DNA of 64,000 nt from Lentzea nigeriaca (GTDB lineage Bacteria > Actinomycetota > Actinomycetes > Mycobacteriales > Pseudonocardiaceae), in assembly GCF_016907955.1 (NCBI RefSeq), contig NZ_JAFBCX010000015.1, positions 62,001 through 126,000 of the forward strand, written 5' to 3'. Made by a program: the position numbers and the translations under genes. Positions 40,877 to 49,171 of the stretch are shown here, one piece after another; the stretch's first letter is position 1; the number at the start of each line of letters is the position of its first letter. Under the pieces are notes generated by a model. The model made no database searches. It saw nothing but the letters and a program-made list of their open reading frames with translations, and had not been told where the DNA came from.

Positions 40877-40929
40877 ACGACGAAGGGAACCTTCGTCCAC
40901 CTGACGTGGATGAAGGTTCCCTTCATCGT
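40877..40929. repeat. Intergenic hairpin repeat, copy 2 (GAAGGGAACCTTC type)
   Basis: Two 24-base arms (40877-40900 and 40906-40929, GTGGATGAAGGTTCCCTTCA on the right arm) pair with only two imperfect positions around a 5-base loop, between the convergent GlsB and tetR genes. It shares the GAAGGGAACCTTC core and overall design with 7986-8036. The convergent location suits a bidirectional terminator. Confidence 0.65.
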
Positions 40930-40933
40930 TTGA

Positions 40934-41554
40934 TCAAGCCGGACGGACCATCCTGAGGACGAGATCGGCGTACAACGCGCCGATCTCGTCCGGGGTCCGT
41001 TTGCCGCCCGGCTGGTACCAGCGCGCGACGTCGATGCACAGCGACAGGACGGCGAGCGTCGCGCCCTTCAGGTCCGGCACGTCGAACACGCCCTCCGCGA
41101 CGCCGTCCGCGATGAACGACCGCATCTGCTTCTCGATGCCCCGGCGCAGCTGCGCCACCTGCGCGTGGTGTTCGGGCGTGAGCGCGCCGAGCTCGTACTG
41201 CACCACCCGCGCGGTCGTGTGGAACTCCGCGTGCCAGCCCGCGAAAGCCTTCACGGCGTTGCGCAGCCGTTCGACCGGGTCCGCTCCCGTGATCGAGGAC
41301 AGCAGGTTCAGCGACGTCTCGTGGCCGACGAGCGAGATGTTGAAGAGGAGCTCCTCTTTGGACCTGTAGTGGATGTACACGGCCGCGGGCGACATTCCCG
41401 CCAGCGAAGCGATGTCACGGGTGGTCGTGGCGTGGTATCCCTTGCCCGCGAACGCGTGCGCGGCGGCGATGAGCATGCGGCGGGCGGCGTCCGGGGTGAT
41501 CGAGCGCCACGTCTCGTCGAGCAGCGCGAACTCGTCCAGTCCGGTCGTCGTCAT
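40934..41554 (-). CDS. TetR family regulator (candidate controller of acyl-CoA genes)
   Basis: 206-residue TetR-type repressor. The HTH covers residues 24-70 (RRMLIAAAHAFAGKGYHATTTRDIASLAGMSPAAVYIHYRSKEELLF). The C-terminal ligand domain is helical and unassigned, with ALTPEHHAQVAQLRRGIEKQ. The ATG at 41554 was chosen over a very long upstream frame that is antisense to the acyl-CoA dehydrogenase operon. Two CTAAGCG-type palindromes fill the gap to the divergent operon, which is the classic TetR autoregulation layout. An acyl-CoA ligand is likely. Confidence 0.9.
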   Translation of the reverse strand: MTTTGLDEFALLDETWRSITPDAARRMLIAAAHAFAGKGYHATTTRDIASLAGMSPAAVYIHYRSKEELLFNISLVGHETSLNLLSSITGADPVERLRNAVKAFAGWHAEFHTTARVVQYELGALTPEHHAQVAQLRRGIEKQMRSFIADGVAEGVFDVPDLKGATLAVLSLCIDVARWYQPGGKRTPDEIGALYADLVLRMVRPA

Positions 41555-41600
41555 CGGGCCTGCTCCTCGCGTGTTGACAGGTGATGAATCGTACTGCACG

Positions 41601-41634
41601 CTAAGCGGGCGCTTAGCGCTAAGCAACCGCTTAG
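41601..41634. promoter_or_regulatory. Tandem CTAAGCG-type operators between tetR and the acyl-CoA dehydrogenase operon
   Basis: Site 1 is CTAAGCG-GG-CGCTTAG (41601-41616), a perfect 16-bp palindrome. Site 2 is CTAAGCA-AC-CGCTTAG (41619-41634), with one mismatch. Centres are 18 bases apart, so two TetR dimers could bind the same helical face region side by side. Single sites of the same sequence occur at 39563 and 59602. Confidence 0.75.
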
Positions 41635-41647
41635 TATGGAGGTAGTC

Positions 41648-42793
41648 GTGCAGCGGACGCTGTTCAACGAGGATCACGCCGCGTTCCGGGAGTCGGCGAA
41701 AGCGTTCGTCGAGCGCACGATCACGCCGAACGTCGAGAAGTTCATCGAGCAGCGCGTGATCGACCGCGACGTGTGGCTGGAGGCCGGTCGCCAGGGCCTG
41801 CTGGGCCTCGAGATTCCCGAGGAGTACGGCGGCAGCGGCGCGAACGACTACCGGTTCAACACCGTGTTCGCCGAGGAGCTGTGCCGGGTCAACGCCGCTG
41901 TCGCGTCGTCGCTGGGCATCCACGGCGACGTCGTGGCGCCGTACCTCGTCGACCTGTGCACCGAGGAGCAGAAGCAGCGCTGGCTGCCCGGCATGTGCAC
42001 CGGCGAGATCAAGACCGGCATCGCGATGACCGAGCCGTCCGGCGGCTCCGACCTCGCCGCGCTGAAGACCAATGCCGTGCGTGACGGTGACGACTGGATC
42101 CTCAACGGCTCCAAGACGTTCATCACCAACGGCTACACCGCCGACATGATCGTCGTGGCTGCCCGCACCGACCCGTCGAAGGGCGCGCGCGGCATCACGC
42201 TGTTCGCCGTCGAGACCGGCATGCCCGGTTTCGAGCGCGGCCGCAAGCTCGACAAGGTCGGCCAGCACCCGTCCGACACCGCGGAGCTCTTCTTCTCCGA
42301 CGTGCGGCTCTCGCAGGAGCACGTCATCGGTGAGGAGGGCCAGGGCTTCATCTACATGATGGAACGCCTGCCGCAGGAACGGATCGGCGGCGCGATCTCC
42401 AACCTGGCGCACGCCCAGGGCGTGTTCGACGAGACCCTGGAGTACGTCAAGGAGCGCAAGGCGTTCGGGCAGGCGATCGGCAAGTTCCAGCACAACAAGT
42501 TCCTGCTGGCCGAGCTGCGCACCAAGCTCGACGTCACGCAGGCGTTCATCGACACCCTGACCATGCAGCACGTTCGCGGCGAACTGAGCTCGGTCGAGGC
42601 GGCGCAGGCCAAGTACTGGAGCGCCGACGTCGAGAACGACGTCATCGACGCGTGCGTGCAGCTGCACGGCGGCTACGGCTACATGACCGAGTACCGCGTC
42701 GCCCGCGCCTGGATGGACGCCCGCGTCACGAAGATCTGGGCGGGCTCCAACGAGATCATGAAGGAACTCATCGGCCGCGACCTGGGCCTGTAA
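41648..42793 (+). CDS. Acyl-CoA dehydrogenase
   Basis: 381-residue FAD enzyme catalysing the first beta-oxidation step. Signature 1 appears as GIAMTEPSGGSDLAALKT with the flavin-contacting region, signature 2 as QLHGGYGYMTEYRVARAWMDAR, and the NEIMKELIGRDL tail is standard. The GTG at 41648 has TGGAGG at good distance; the ATG at 41636 would overlap that site and lie almost inside the operator. First gene of a three-gene operon with thiolase and SDR. Chain length of the substrate is not determinable. Confidence 0.92.
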   Translation: MQRTLFNEDHAAFRESAKAFVERTITPNVEKFIEQRVIDRDVWLEAGRQGLLGLEIPEEYGGSGANDYRFNTVFAEELCRVNAAVASSLGIHGDVVAPYLVDLCTEEQKQRWLPGMCTGEIKTGIAMTEPSGGSDLAALKTNAVRDGDDWILNGSKTFITNGYTADMIVVAARTDPSKGARGITLFAVETGMPGFERGRKLDKVGQHPSDTAELFFSDVRLSQEHVIGEEGQGFIYMMERLPQERIGGAISNLAHAQGVFDETLEYVKERKAFGQAIGKFQHNKFLLAELRTKLDVTQAFIDTLTMQHVRGELSSVEAAQAKYWSADVENDVIDACVQLHGGYGYMTEYRVARAWMDARVTKIWAGSNEIMKELIGRDLGL

Positions 42794-42803
42794 GGAGATC
42801 GGC

Positions 42804-44000
42804 ATGACTGAAGCAGTCATCGTTTCCACCGCCCGGTCGCCGATCGGCCGTGCCCGCAAGGGATCACTCGTCTCGTTGCGACCGGACGACCTGGCCGCGC
42901 AGGTGATTTCCGCGGCGTTGAAGGACATTCCGGCCACCGAGATCACGGACCTGCACCTCGGCTGCGCCGAGCCGCAGGACGAGCACGGCCAGAACATCGC
43001 GCGCCGCGTCGCCGTGCAGCTCGGGTACGACACGCTGCCCGGTACGACCGTGAACCGGTTCTGCGCCTCGTCGGTGCAGACCGCGCGCATGGCGTTCCAC
43101 GCGATCAAGGCGGGGGAGGGGCACGCGTTCATCTCCGCCGGTGTCGAGTGCGTCTCCCGGTACATGCACTCCGGTGCGCCGTCGTTCAACCCGTTGTTCG
43201 ACGAGGCGCAGCAGCGGACGTTGGACACGGCTGCGTCGAACGTTCCGTGGACCGACCCGCGGCTCGACGGCAAGCTGCCCGACTACTACATCGCGATGGG
43301 GCAGACGGCCGAGAACGTCGCCACGCAGCTGGGCATCTCGCGGCACGACCAGGACGAGTTCGGCGTGCGGTCGCACAACCTCGCAGAGAAGGCGATCGCG
43401 GACGGGTTCTTCGCCCGCGAGATCACTCCGGTGACGCTGCCGGACGGAACTGTCGTGTCGACTGACGACGGCCCGCGTGCCGGGGTCACCTACGAGGCTG
43501 TTTCCGCGCTGAAGCCGTCGTTCCGGCCTGAAGGCACGGTCACGCCCGGCAACTGCTGCCCGCTCAACGACGGCGCCGCCGCTGTCGTGATCATGAGCTC
43601 CACCCGCGCGAAGGAGCTCGGGCTGACCCCGTTGGCGCGCATCGTGTCCACGGGTGTTTCCGGGCTGTCGCCGGAGATCATGGGCCTCGGCCCGGTCGAC
43701 GCCACTCGCCAGGCGCTGGCGCACGCTGGTCTGTCCATTTCGGACATCGACCTGGTGGAGATCAACGAGGCCTTCGCGGTGCAGGTGCTCGGCAGCCAGC
43801 GGCAGCTGGGCATCGACATCGACAAGCTGAACGTGCACGGTGGTGCCATCGCCCTCGGGCACCCGTTCGGCTCGACCGGCGCGCGGATCATGACGACGCT
43901 GATCAACGGCATGCAGGCCCGCGACGCCCAGTTCGGCCTCGAGACGATGTGCGTCGGTGGCGGACAGGGCATGGCGATCATCCTGGAGAGGCTTTCGTAG
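42804..44000 (+). CDS. fadA: Acetyl-CoA C-acyltransferase (thiolase)
   Basis: 398-residue thiolase for the last beta-oxidation step (3-ketoacyl-CoA cleavage). The nucleophilic Cys87 is in NRFCASSVQTARMAFHAI. The NEAFAVQVL, GGAIALGHPFGSTGARI (catalytic His) and CVGGGQGMAI (second Cys) blocks complete the active site. The family-length sequence starts 10 bases after the dehydrogenase stop, behind AAGGAG. Biosynthetic acetoacetyl-CoA thiolase is the alternative, but the acyl-CoA dehydrogenase partner favours degradation. Confidence 0.92.
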   Translation: MTEAVIVSTARSPIGRARKGSLVSLRPDDLAAQVISAALKDIPATEITDLHLGCAEPQDEHGQNIARRVAVQLGYDTLPGTTVNRFCASSVQTARMAFHAIKAGEGHAFISAGVECVSRYMHSGAPSFNPLFDEAQQRTLDTAASNVPWTDPRLDGKLPDYYIAMGQTAENVATQLGISRHDQDEFGVRSHNLAEKAIADGFFAREITPVTLPDGTVVSTDDGPRAGVTYEAVSALKPSFRPEGTVTPGNCCPLNDGAAAVVIMSSTRAKELGLTPLARIVSTGVSGLSPEIMGLGPVDATRQALAHAGLSISDIDLVEINEAFAVQVLGSQRQLGIDIDKLNVHGGAIALGHPFGSTGARIMTTLINGMQARDAQFGLETMCVGGGQGMAIILERLS

Positions 44001-44758
44001 TGAGCATCCTCGACAAGTTCCGGCTGGACGGGAAGGTCGCGATCGTCACGGGCGCGTCCTCGGGCCTCGGTGTGGCGTTCGCGAAGGGCCTCGCGGAGGC
44101 GGGCGCGGACGTCGTGCTGGCGGCTCGTCGCGGGGACAAGCTGAAGGACACGGCGGCGCTGGTCGAGTCGGTCGGCCGTCGTGCTCTGGTGGTGCAGGCC
44201 GACGTGTCGCAGCCCGACGACTGCCGAGAGGTGGCGCGGGCGGCCGCGGAGTTCGGCACGGTGGCGGTGCTGGTGAACAACGCGGGTGTCGCGTCCGCGG
44301 TGCCGGCGTCGCGCGAGACGCCGGAGGAGTTCCTCGGTGTCATGGACGTGAACCTCAACGGCGCGTACTGGATGGCGCAGGCTGCCGCGTCGGTGATGAA
44401 GTCCGGTGGCTCGATCATCAACATCTCCAGTGTGCTGGGGCTGGTGACCGGTGGCATCCCGCAGGCCGCGTACTCGGCGTCCAAGGCCGGTCTGCTGGGC
44501 CTCACGCGGGATCTGGCGCAGCAGTGGACCGGGCGCAAGGGCATCCGCGTCAACGCGATCTGCCCCGGCTTCTTCTCCTCGGAGATGACCGACCAGTACC
44601 CGCCCGGCTACATGGAGAAGATGCAGGCGGCCCTGCCCGCCGGGCGCATCGGCGACCCGGAGGAGCTGGCCGCGGCCGTCGTCTTCCTGGCTTCGCCCGC
44701 CGGCGGCTACGTGACGGGCGAGACGCTCGTCGTCGACGGCGGCGCTGTCATCGTCTGA
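44000..44758 (+). CDS. SDR family oxidoreductase (3-hydroxyacyl-CoA dehydrogenase-like)
   Basis: 252-residue classical SDR whose GTG shares a base with the thiolase stop codon. TGASSGLGVAFAKGLAEAG binds the cofactor, VLVNNAGVASAVP and ISSVLGLVTGG...YSASKAGLLGL hold the catalytic Ser, Tyr and Lys. With an acyl-CoA dehydrogenase and thiolase upstream it probably supplies the 3-hydroxyacyl-CoA oxidation step, although no enoyl-CoA hydratase is in the operon. Its last 105 bases are duplicated at 51409-51513 (92 of 105 positions identical). Confidence 0.88.
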   Translation: MSILDKFRLDGKVAIVTGASSGLGVAFAKGLAEAGADVVLAARRGDKLKDTAALVESVGRRALVVQADVSQPDDCREVARAAAEFGTVAVLVNNAGVASAVPASRETPEEFLGVMDVNLNGAYWMAQAAASVMKSGGSIINISSVLGLVTGGIPQAAYSASKAGLLGLTRDLAQQWTGRKGIRVNAICPGFFSSEMTDQYPPGYMEKMQAALPAGRIGDPEELAAAVVFLASPAGGYVTGETLVVDGGAVIV

Positions 44759-44854
44759 TCGCTGGGAAGGATCGCCGCCGCCCGGCGATGCGCATCGCCG
44801 GGCGGAACTCGACGGCACGCACCACCGTGGCCACGACGCGGTGAGCTCACCGGG

Positions 44855-45745
44855 TCACAGGTAGATGGCCAGGGCGACGGTGACCACCCAGGTGATGCCC
44901 AGGGACTGCAGGACGCGGTCGGAGCGGGCAAGGTCGTCCGGAGCGCCTGCTTTGCCGCTGTCGACGTCGACGGCGTAGCGGAGGACGGCGATCACGAACG
45001 GGATCATGGAGAGGGCGGCCCACGAACTGCCGGTGCGCTGGCCCAGCTCGAACGCCCACAGGCCGTAGGTCATGTTCATGACCGCGGCCGAGGTGGCCCA
45101 CACGAACCGCAGGTAGGTCGCCGAGTACTTGGTCAGCGAGTGGCGGATCGCGGCGCCGGTGTCGTGGAAGAGCTTGATCTCCGCGTATCGCTTGCCCGCC
45201 ACGATGAACAGCGACCCGAACGCCGTCACGAGCAGGAACCACTGGCTGGGCGCGATGCCGGCGCCCAGACCGCCCGCGATGCTGCGCAGCAGGAAGCCCG
45301 AGGCGACCACGCACAGTTCGAGCACGGGCTGGTGCTTCAGGCCGAAGCAGTAGCCCAGCTGCACCGCCAGGTAGACCACCATGAGCACGAGCAGCTTCCA
45401 GCCCGCCACCGCGCCGACCGAAAGCGATGCGGCCATCAGCACTCCGGCCGTGGCGAAGGCGAGTGGCACGGGCACGATGCCGGCCGCGATCGGCCGGTCG
45501 CGCTTCTTCGGGTGGGCGCGGTCGGCTTCCGCGTCCTTCGCGTCGTTGATCAGGTATACCGCCGAGGCCGCGCAGCAGAACGCCACGAACGCCAGCGCGG
45601 CCGAGCGCAGCACGACGGTTTCGGTGATCCTGCTCGACGCGAACGGTGTGGCCAGCACGAGGACGTTCTTCGTCCACTGGTGCGGCCGCGCCGTCCTGAT
45701 CAGTCCGCGCAGCACGGACGGCCGGGTCTCGGTGGTCGCGGTCAT
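44855..45745 (-). CDS. ubiA: Decaprenyl-phosphate phosphoribosyltransferase (UbiA family)
   Basis: 296-residue membrane prenyltransferase-fold enzyme that makes decaprenylphosphoryl-5-phosphoribose, precursor of the arabinose donor DPA. ARPHQWTKNVLVLA is the conserved start, and the metal/prenyl-diphosphate motif NDxxDxxxD is residues 67-75 (INDAKDAEADRAHPKKRDRP). The second motif YAEIKLF and about nine hydrophobic helices match Rv3806c of mycobacteria. Its ATG overlaps the PAP2 stop, and the arabinosyltransferase precedes both in the same operon, as in mycolata. Confidence 0.9.
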   Translation of the reverse strand: MTATTETRPSVLRGLIRTARPHQWTKNVLVLATPFASSRITETVVLRSAALAFVAFCCAASAVYLINDAKDAEADRAHPKKRDRPIAAGIVPVPLAFATAGVLMAASLSVGAVAGWKLLVLMVVYLAVQLGYCFGLKHQPVLELCVVASGFLLRSIAGGLGAGIAPSQWFLLVTAFGSLFIVAGKRYAEIKLFHDTGAAIRHSLTKYSATYLRFVWATSAAVMNMTYGLWAFELGQRTGSSWAALSMIPFVIAVLRYAVDVDSGKAGAPDDLARSDRVLQSLGITWVVTVALAIYL

Positions 45746-46245
45746 TGATGGCCCCACACCAGGCGGCGCACGCCGCGTGCCACCACGGCACCCAGTACGG
45801 CGCCGGCCAGCACGTCCGTCGGGTAGTGCACGCCCAGCACGAGCCTGCTGATCGCCATGGGAGGCACCAGAAGCGGCACCAGCGGCTGGTTGGTCAGCGC
45901 GCCGTAGGCGATCGCGGCGGCCGTGGTGGAGGTCGCGTGTGACGACGGGAAGCTCAGCTTGCTCGGGGTGCCCGCCAGCACCTGGACGCCCGCGTGGTGC
46001 GGACGCCGGCGCCGGATCAGGCGCTTGACCACGATGGAGGTAGCGTGCGCGGCCACCACGGACGTGGCCGCGACCGTCCACTCCGGACGGCGTCGGCGGT
46101 CGACGAGCCAGCCCGCCACGCCCAGCGCCACCCAGCCCGCGCTGTGCTCGCCGAAGAACGACAGCATCCGGGCCGCGCGCACCGCCGGTGGCTTCGCGAG
46201 CGCCGTCTGCACGGCGACCAGCACTTCAGCTTCACGATCGCTCAT
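45742..46245 (-). CDS. PAP2-family phosphatase (decaprenylphosphoryl-5-phosphoribose phosphatase-like)
   Basis: 167-residue membrane phosphatase. The three PAP2 motifs are visible: KRLIRRRRPHH, SFPSSHATSTTAAA and SRLVLGVHYPTDVLAG, the last with the catalytic His/Asp. Rv3807c holds the same position next to ubiA in mycobacteria and is proposed to remove the 5-phosphate from the ribose lipid. The ATG at 46245 lies in the stop of the Emb gene and its own stop lies in the ubiA ATG, so all three are coupled. Confidence 0.88.
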   Translation of the reverse strand: MSDREAEVLVAVQTALAKPPAVRAARMLSFFGEHSAGWVALGVAGWLVDRRRRPEWTVAATSVVAAHATSIVVKRLIRRRRPHHAGVQVLAGTPSKLSFPSSHATSTTAAAIAYGALTNQPLVPLLVPPMAISRLVLGVHYPTDVLAGAVLGAVVARGVRRLVWGHQ

Positions 46246-49007
46246 CGGACGCCTTCCCAGCCCATGCGGGTCTGCCTGTTGTGGGTGACGGTGTACTGAC
46301 CGGCCTCGTACCGCGGCTTGGTCTGGTACACCTGGATCGGATACGCGCCGGGGAAGTCCCGCAGCCGCGCCGGCAACGCGGTGACCTCCTGCGAGGAGAG
46401 GACGTCGCCGAACAGCGCGCCGCGCACGGGTTGCCACGTCGCGTCGCTCAGGCCGAGCCACTGCGTGTCGCCCCACTGCACCGCGTAGGAGATCGGCTCG
46501 ATCACGCCGTCCTGGATGCGCGGCTGGCGCTGGCAGGGGAACAGGAACGCGAACTGCCACGCCACCCCGACGGCCGCCTCACGCGGCAGGAACTCCCGCA
46601 ACGGCACGTACTTCTGCGCGGCGGGCGCGGTGAACTCGCCCTCGCCGGTCAGCCGCACCTGCGTCGCGCCCTTCGGAGCCGGTGGCAGCACGAGGGTCCG
46701 CCGCAGCGCGCTGTCCACGTTGTCGGTGAGCACGCCGGTGCTGAGCACCTCCGCGTTGGAGGTCGCGTACTCGTAGGTGACCGGCGTGGGTTTCCCGGTC
46801 ACGACGGTCGCGAGCTGGTCGGTCTGGATCGCGAACCACCTGTCGGGCAACGGGGGCAGCGCCCGTGGTGCCGCCACCTCGATCGCGTCCGCCGCGACGC
46901 AGCGTTCCGCGAGCGGGTCCCGCACGCTCGCGGCCCACGGCGACCAGGTGGGCAGCGTCCGCGCCGTCGCGACCGCGAAACCGCCCACCAGGTAGGTGAT
47001 GTTGGCCGCGAAGAACAGCACGACCACGATCGGTATCGCGATGACCGTGGCGTAGGAACCCCTACCCCGCCGGTACAGGACGAACGCCACGATCGCGATC
47101 AGCAGGAGCCACCAGTACGGCTTGTCGAACTTGAGCACCGACAGGTGCGGTGGCTCGCCCGCGAACGGCAGACCGAGGTGCCACGAGTACGGCCACTTGT
47201 TGGCGCCGTGCCCGGCCAGCCCGAGCATCGCGACGACGCTGACGACGCCGCCCAGCAGCACCGGTACCGGCACGCGGCGGTCGCTGGTCAGCTCACGGAT
47301 CAACGGCACCACGGAGAGCAGCATCAACGCGATGAACACCGAGCCGATGCCGGCGAGGCTGCCGAAGTGGTGCGTCCACTTGCTGGGCGTGAACCACAGC
47401 AGGAAGAACGCGAACATCGTCGACCAGCCCGCCAGCGCGAGCCGCGGCGGCACGTCGATCCGGCGGGCCCGCGCGGCCGTGACCAGCACGACGAACCAGA
47501 CCAGCGCGACGACGCACACCAGTACCGGCGCCCGCTTGGCGTAGTTCGCCATGGCGTCGCCCTGGTTCAGCAGGAACATCCAGCGGACGAACTCCGTGTA
47601 CCAGGACTCGGAACCCGCCATCTTCTTGAAGATCTCCTGTGCGTACAGGAAGTCGCGCAGGGTGCCGTCGGCGAACGCCATGATCATCGCGACCGCGCCG
47701 GGGGAGAGCACCGCGAGCGTCCTCGCGACGATCGTGCGCCAGCCCGCGTCCTTCGTCAGCAGCTTCCACGCGAACGGCAGGCCCGCGAGCAGTGGCGCCA
47801 GCGTCGTGAAACCGGTGGGGTGCGCGAAGAATCCGATGCCCGCGACACCCACGGCCGCGCCGAGCAACGCGAGTCGCTGCCGCTCGACCGCGATCGTCAC
47901 GGCCAGCAGCGTGAGCATGCCGCACATCGTGACGACGCCTTCGGGCCGCACACCCATGTCCAGCGGCAGCCACCACGCCAGGAACGCCGCGCCCAGCACG
48001 ACTCCGCTGAACTTGCCCGACACGTAACGACGTGCGGCGAACCACGTCACGAGTCCGAACAACAGTGCCGGGATGCGCAGCACCACCGGGGCGAAGCCGA
48101 AAACCTGCCACTTGGCCAGGAAGTAGTAGAACCAGGAGAACGGTGTGAAGCCCTGGTTGAGGATCTGGTAGTAGTTGCCGACATAGCCCTCGAACGGCAC
48201 GTTCTTGGCCATCGCGCTGTAGTAGCCGTCGTCGTCGGACATCGGCGCCAGGAACACCCAGAGCACCATGATCGCGGGCACGACGAGGTCGACCGGGCTC
48301 AGCCGTAACCGGAACCGGCCAGGCTCGCGGTGCACGCGCCGATCCAGCAGCACGAGACAGGCGAAGGCGGTCGCCGCCGACAGCGCGAGCAACACCATCA
48401 GCACGATCTTGAGTGGTGCGGGACTCGTACTGAACTGGTCGTCCACCCGGATCCGCGCGGACAGGTCGGGAACGCTCAGGCTGGTGATCGAGGTCGCCAG
48501 CACGTGCACGTCCGGCATGGTCGCGGACCGGCCGATCTCCGTGCCGTTGCGCAGGATGCTCAGCCCGTCGTGGTCGCCGCGGATCCCGTACACGCAGTCG
48601 CCGGGAGGCACCGGCTCGTCCAGCGTGGCGACGCCGGTCACCAGCAGGCGGCCGTTCTCCGCCTTCACCACGAGCCCACGCGCCGGGTCCGCCGGGTTGA
48701 CGGTCGCGAACACGACACCACCGGCGGCCTGCGCGGTACGCACGGTTCCGCAGCCGAAGCGCACGTCCATCTCGAATGGACGGTAGGCGCTGAGCGCGAG
48801 CATCGAGGACCGCGGCGCGGACGCGTCCTCCGGCCAGTTGACGGTCGGATCGTTGATCGTCACGGGCGCGAGCGGCATCAGCGCCGACAACAGCACGGTG
48901 AGCGCGCCGGACACGACAGCGACGGCGAGCAGCCGTCTCTTCTTCGGCACAGGCCCGGTGGTCGTAGCGGGCGCTTCGGGGGCGAGCGGAATCGTTTGTG
49001 TCGTCAC
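46242..49007 (-). CDS. Emb-type cell-wall arabinosyltransferase
   Basis: 921-residue GT-C arabinosyltransferase that uses decaprenylphosphoryl-arabinose to build arabinan. The N-terminus has one helix and a large extracytoplasmic domain (two Cys pairs). The catalytic acidic motif is SDDDGYYSAMA with D258-D260 in the first outer loop. Many transmembrane helices follow to about residue 640, then a C-terminal lectin-like domain with the late PFRE-like REFLPREAAVGVAWQF. Only one Emb gene is present here, whereas mycobacteria carry EmbA, EmbB and EmbC. The size is slightly below the usual 1050-1100. Confidence 0.88.
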   Translation of the reverse strand: MTTQTIPLAPEAPATTTGPVPKKRRLLAVAVVSGALTVLLSALMPLAPVTINDPTVNWPEDASAPRSSMLALSAYRPFEMDVRFGCGTVRTAQAAGGVVFATVNPADPARGLVVKAENGRLLVTGVATLDEPVPPGDCVYGIRGDHDGLSILRNGTEIGRSATMPDVHVLATSITSLSVPDLSARIRVDDQFSTSPAPLKIVLMVLLALSAATAFACLVLLDRRVHREPGRFRLRLSPVDLVVPAIMVLWVFLAPMSDDDGYYSAMAKNVPFEGYVGNYYQILNQGFTPFSWFYYFLAKWQVFGFAPVVLRIPALLFGLVTWFAARRYVSGKFSGVVLGAAFLAWWLPLDMGVRPEGVVTMCGMLTLLAVTIAVERQRLALLGAAVGVAGIGFFAHPTGFTTLAPLLAGLPFAWKLLTKDAGWRTIVARTLAVLSPGAVAMIMAFADGTLRDFLYAQEIFKKMAGSESWYTEFVRWMFLLNQGDAMANYAKRAPVLVCVVALVWFVVLVTAARARRIDVPPRLALAGWSTMFAFFLLWFTPSKWTHHFGSLAGIGSVFIALMLLSVVPLIRELTSDRRVPVPVLLGGVVSVVAMLGLAGHGANKWPYSWHLGLPFAGEPPHLSVLKFDKPYWWLLLIAIVAFVLYRRGRGSYATVIAIPIVVVLFFAANITYLVGGFAVATARTLPTWSPWAASVRDPLAERCVAADAIEVAAPRALPPLPDRWFAIQTDQLATVVTGKPTPVTYEYATSNAEVLSTGVLTDNVDSALRRTLVLPPAPKGATQVRLTGEGEFTAPAAQKYVPLREFLPREAAVGVAWQFAFLFPCQRQPRIQDGVIEPISYAVQWGDTQWLGLSDATWQPVRGALFGDVLSSQEVTALPARLRDFPGAYPIQVYQTKPRYEAGQYTVTHNRQTRMGWEGVR

Positions 49008-49171
49008 GCGCCGTTGCCTTAGGGATCGGTGGGTGAGGCGTCAGAAACTAGCCACCGCCCGTTACGCGAAGAGCCCGAGCGCACCGCGCTTTGCTACGTC
49101 TGCGTTGCCATACCCCGGATTTGTGTTTCGGGCGGGAAAATCGCCAAGTTGTGGCGGATATCGTGCCGCCC

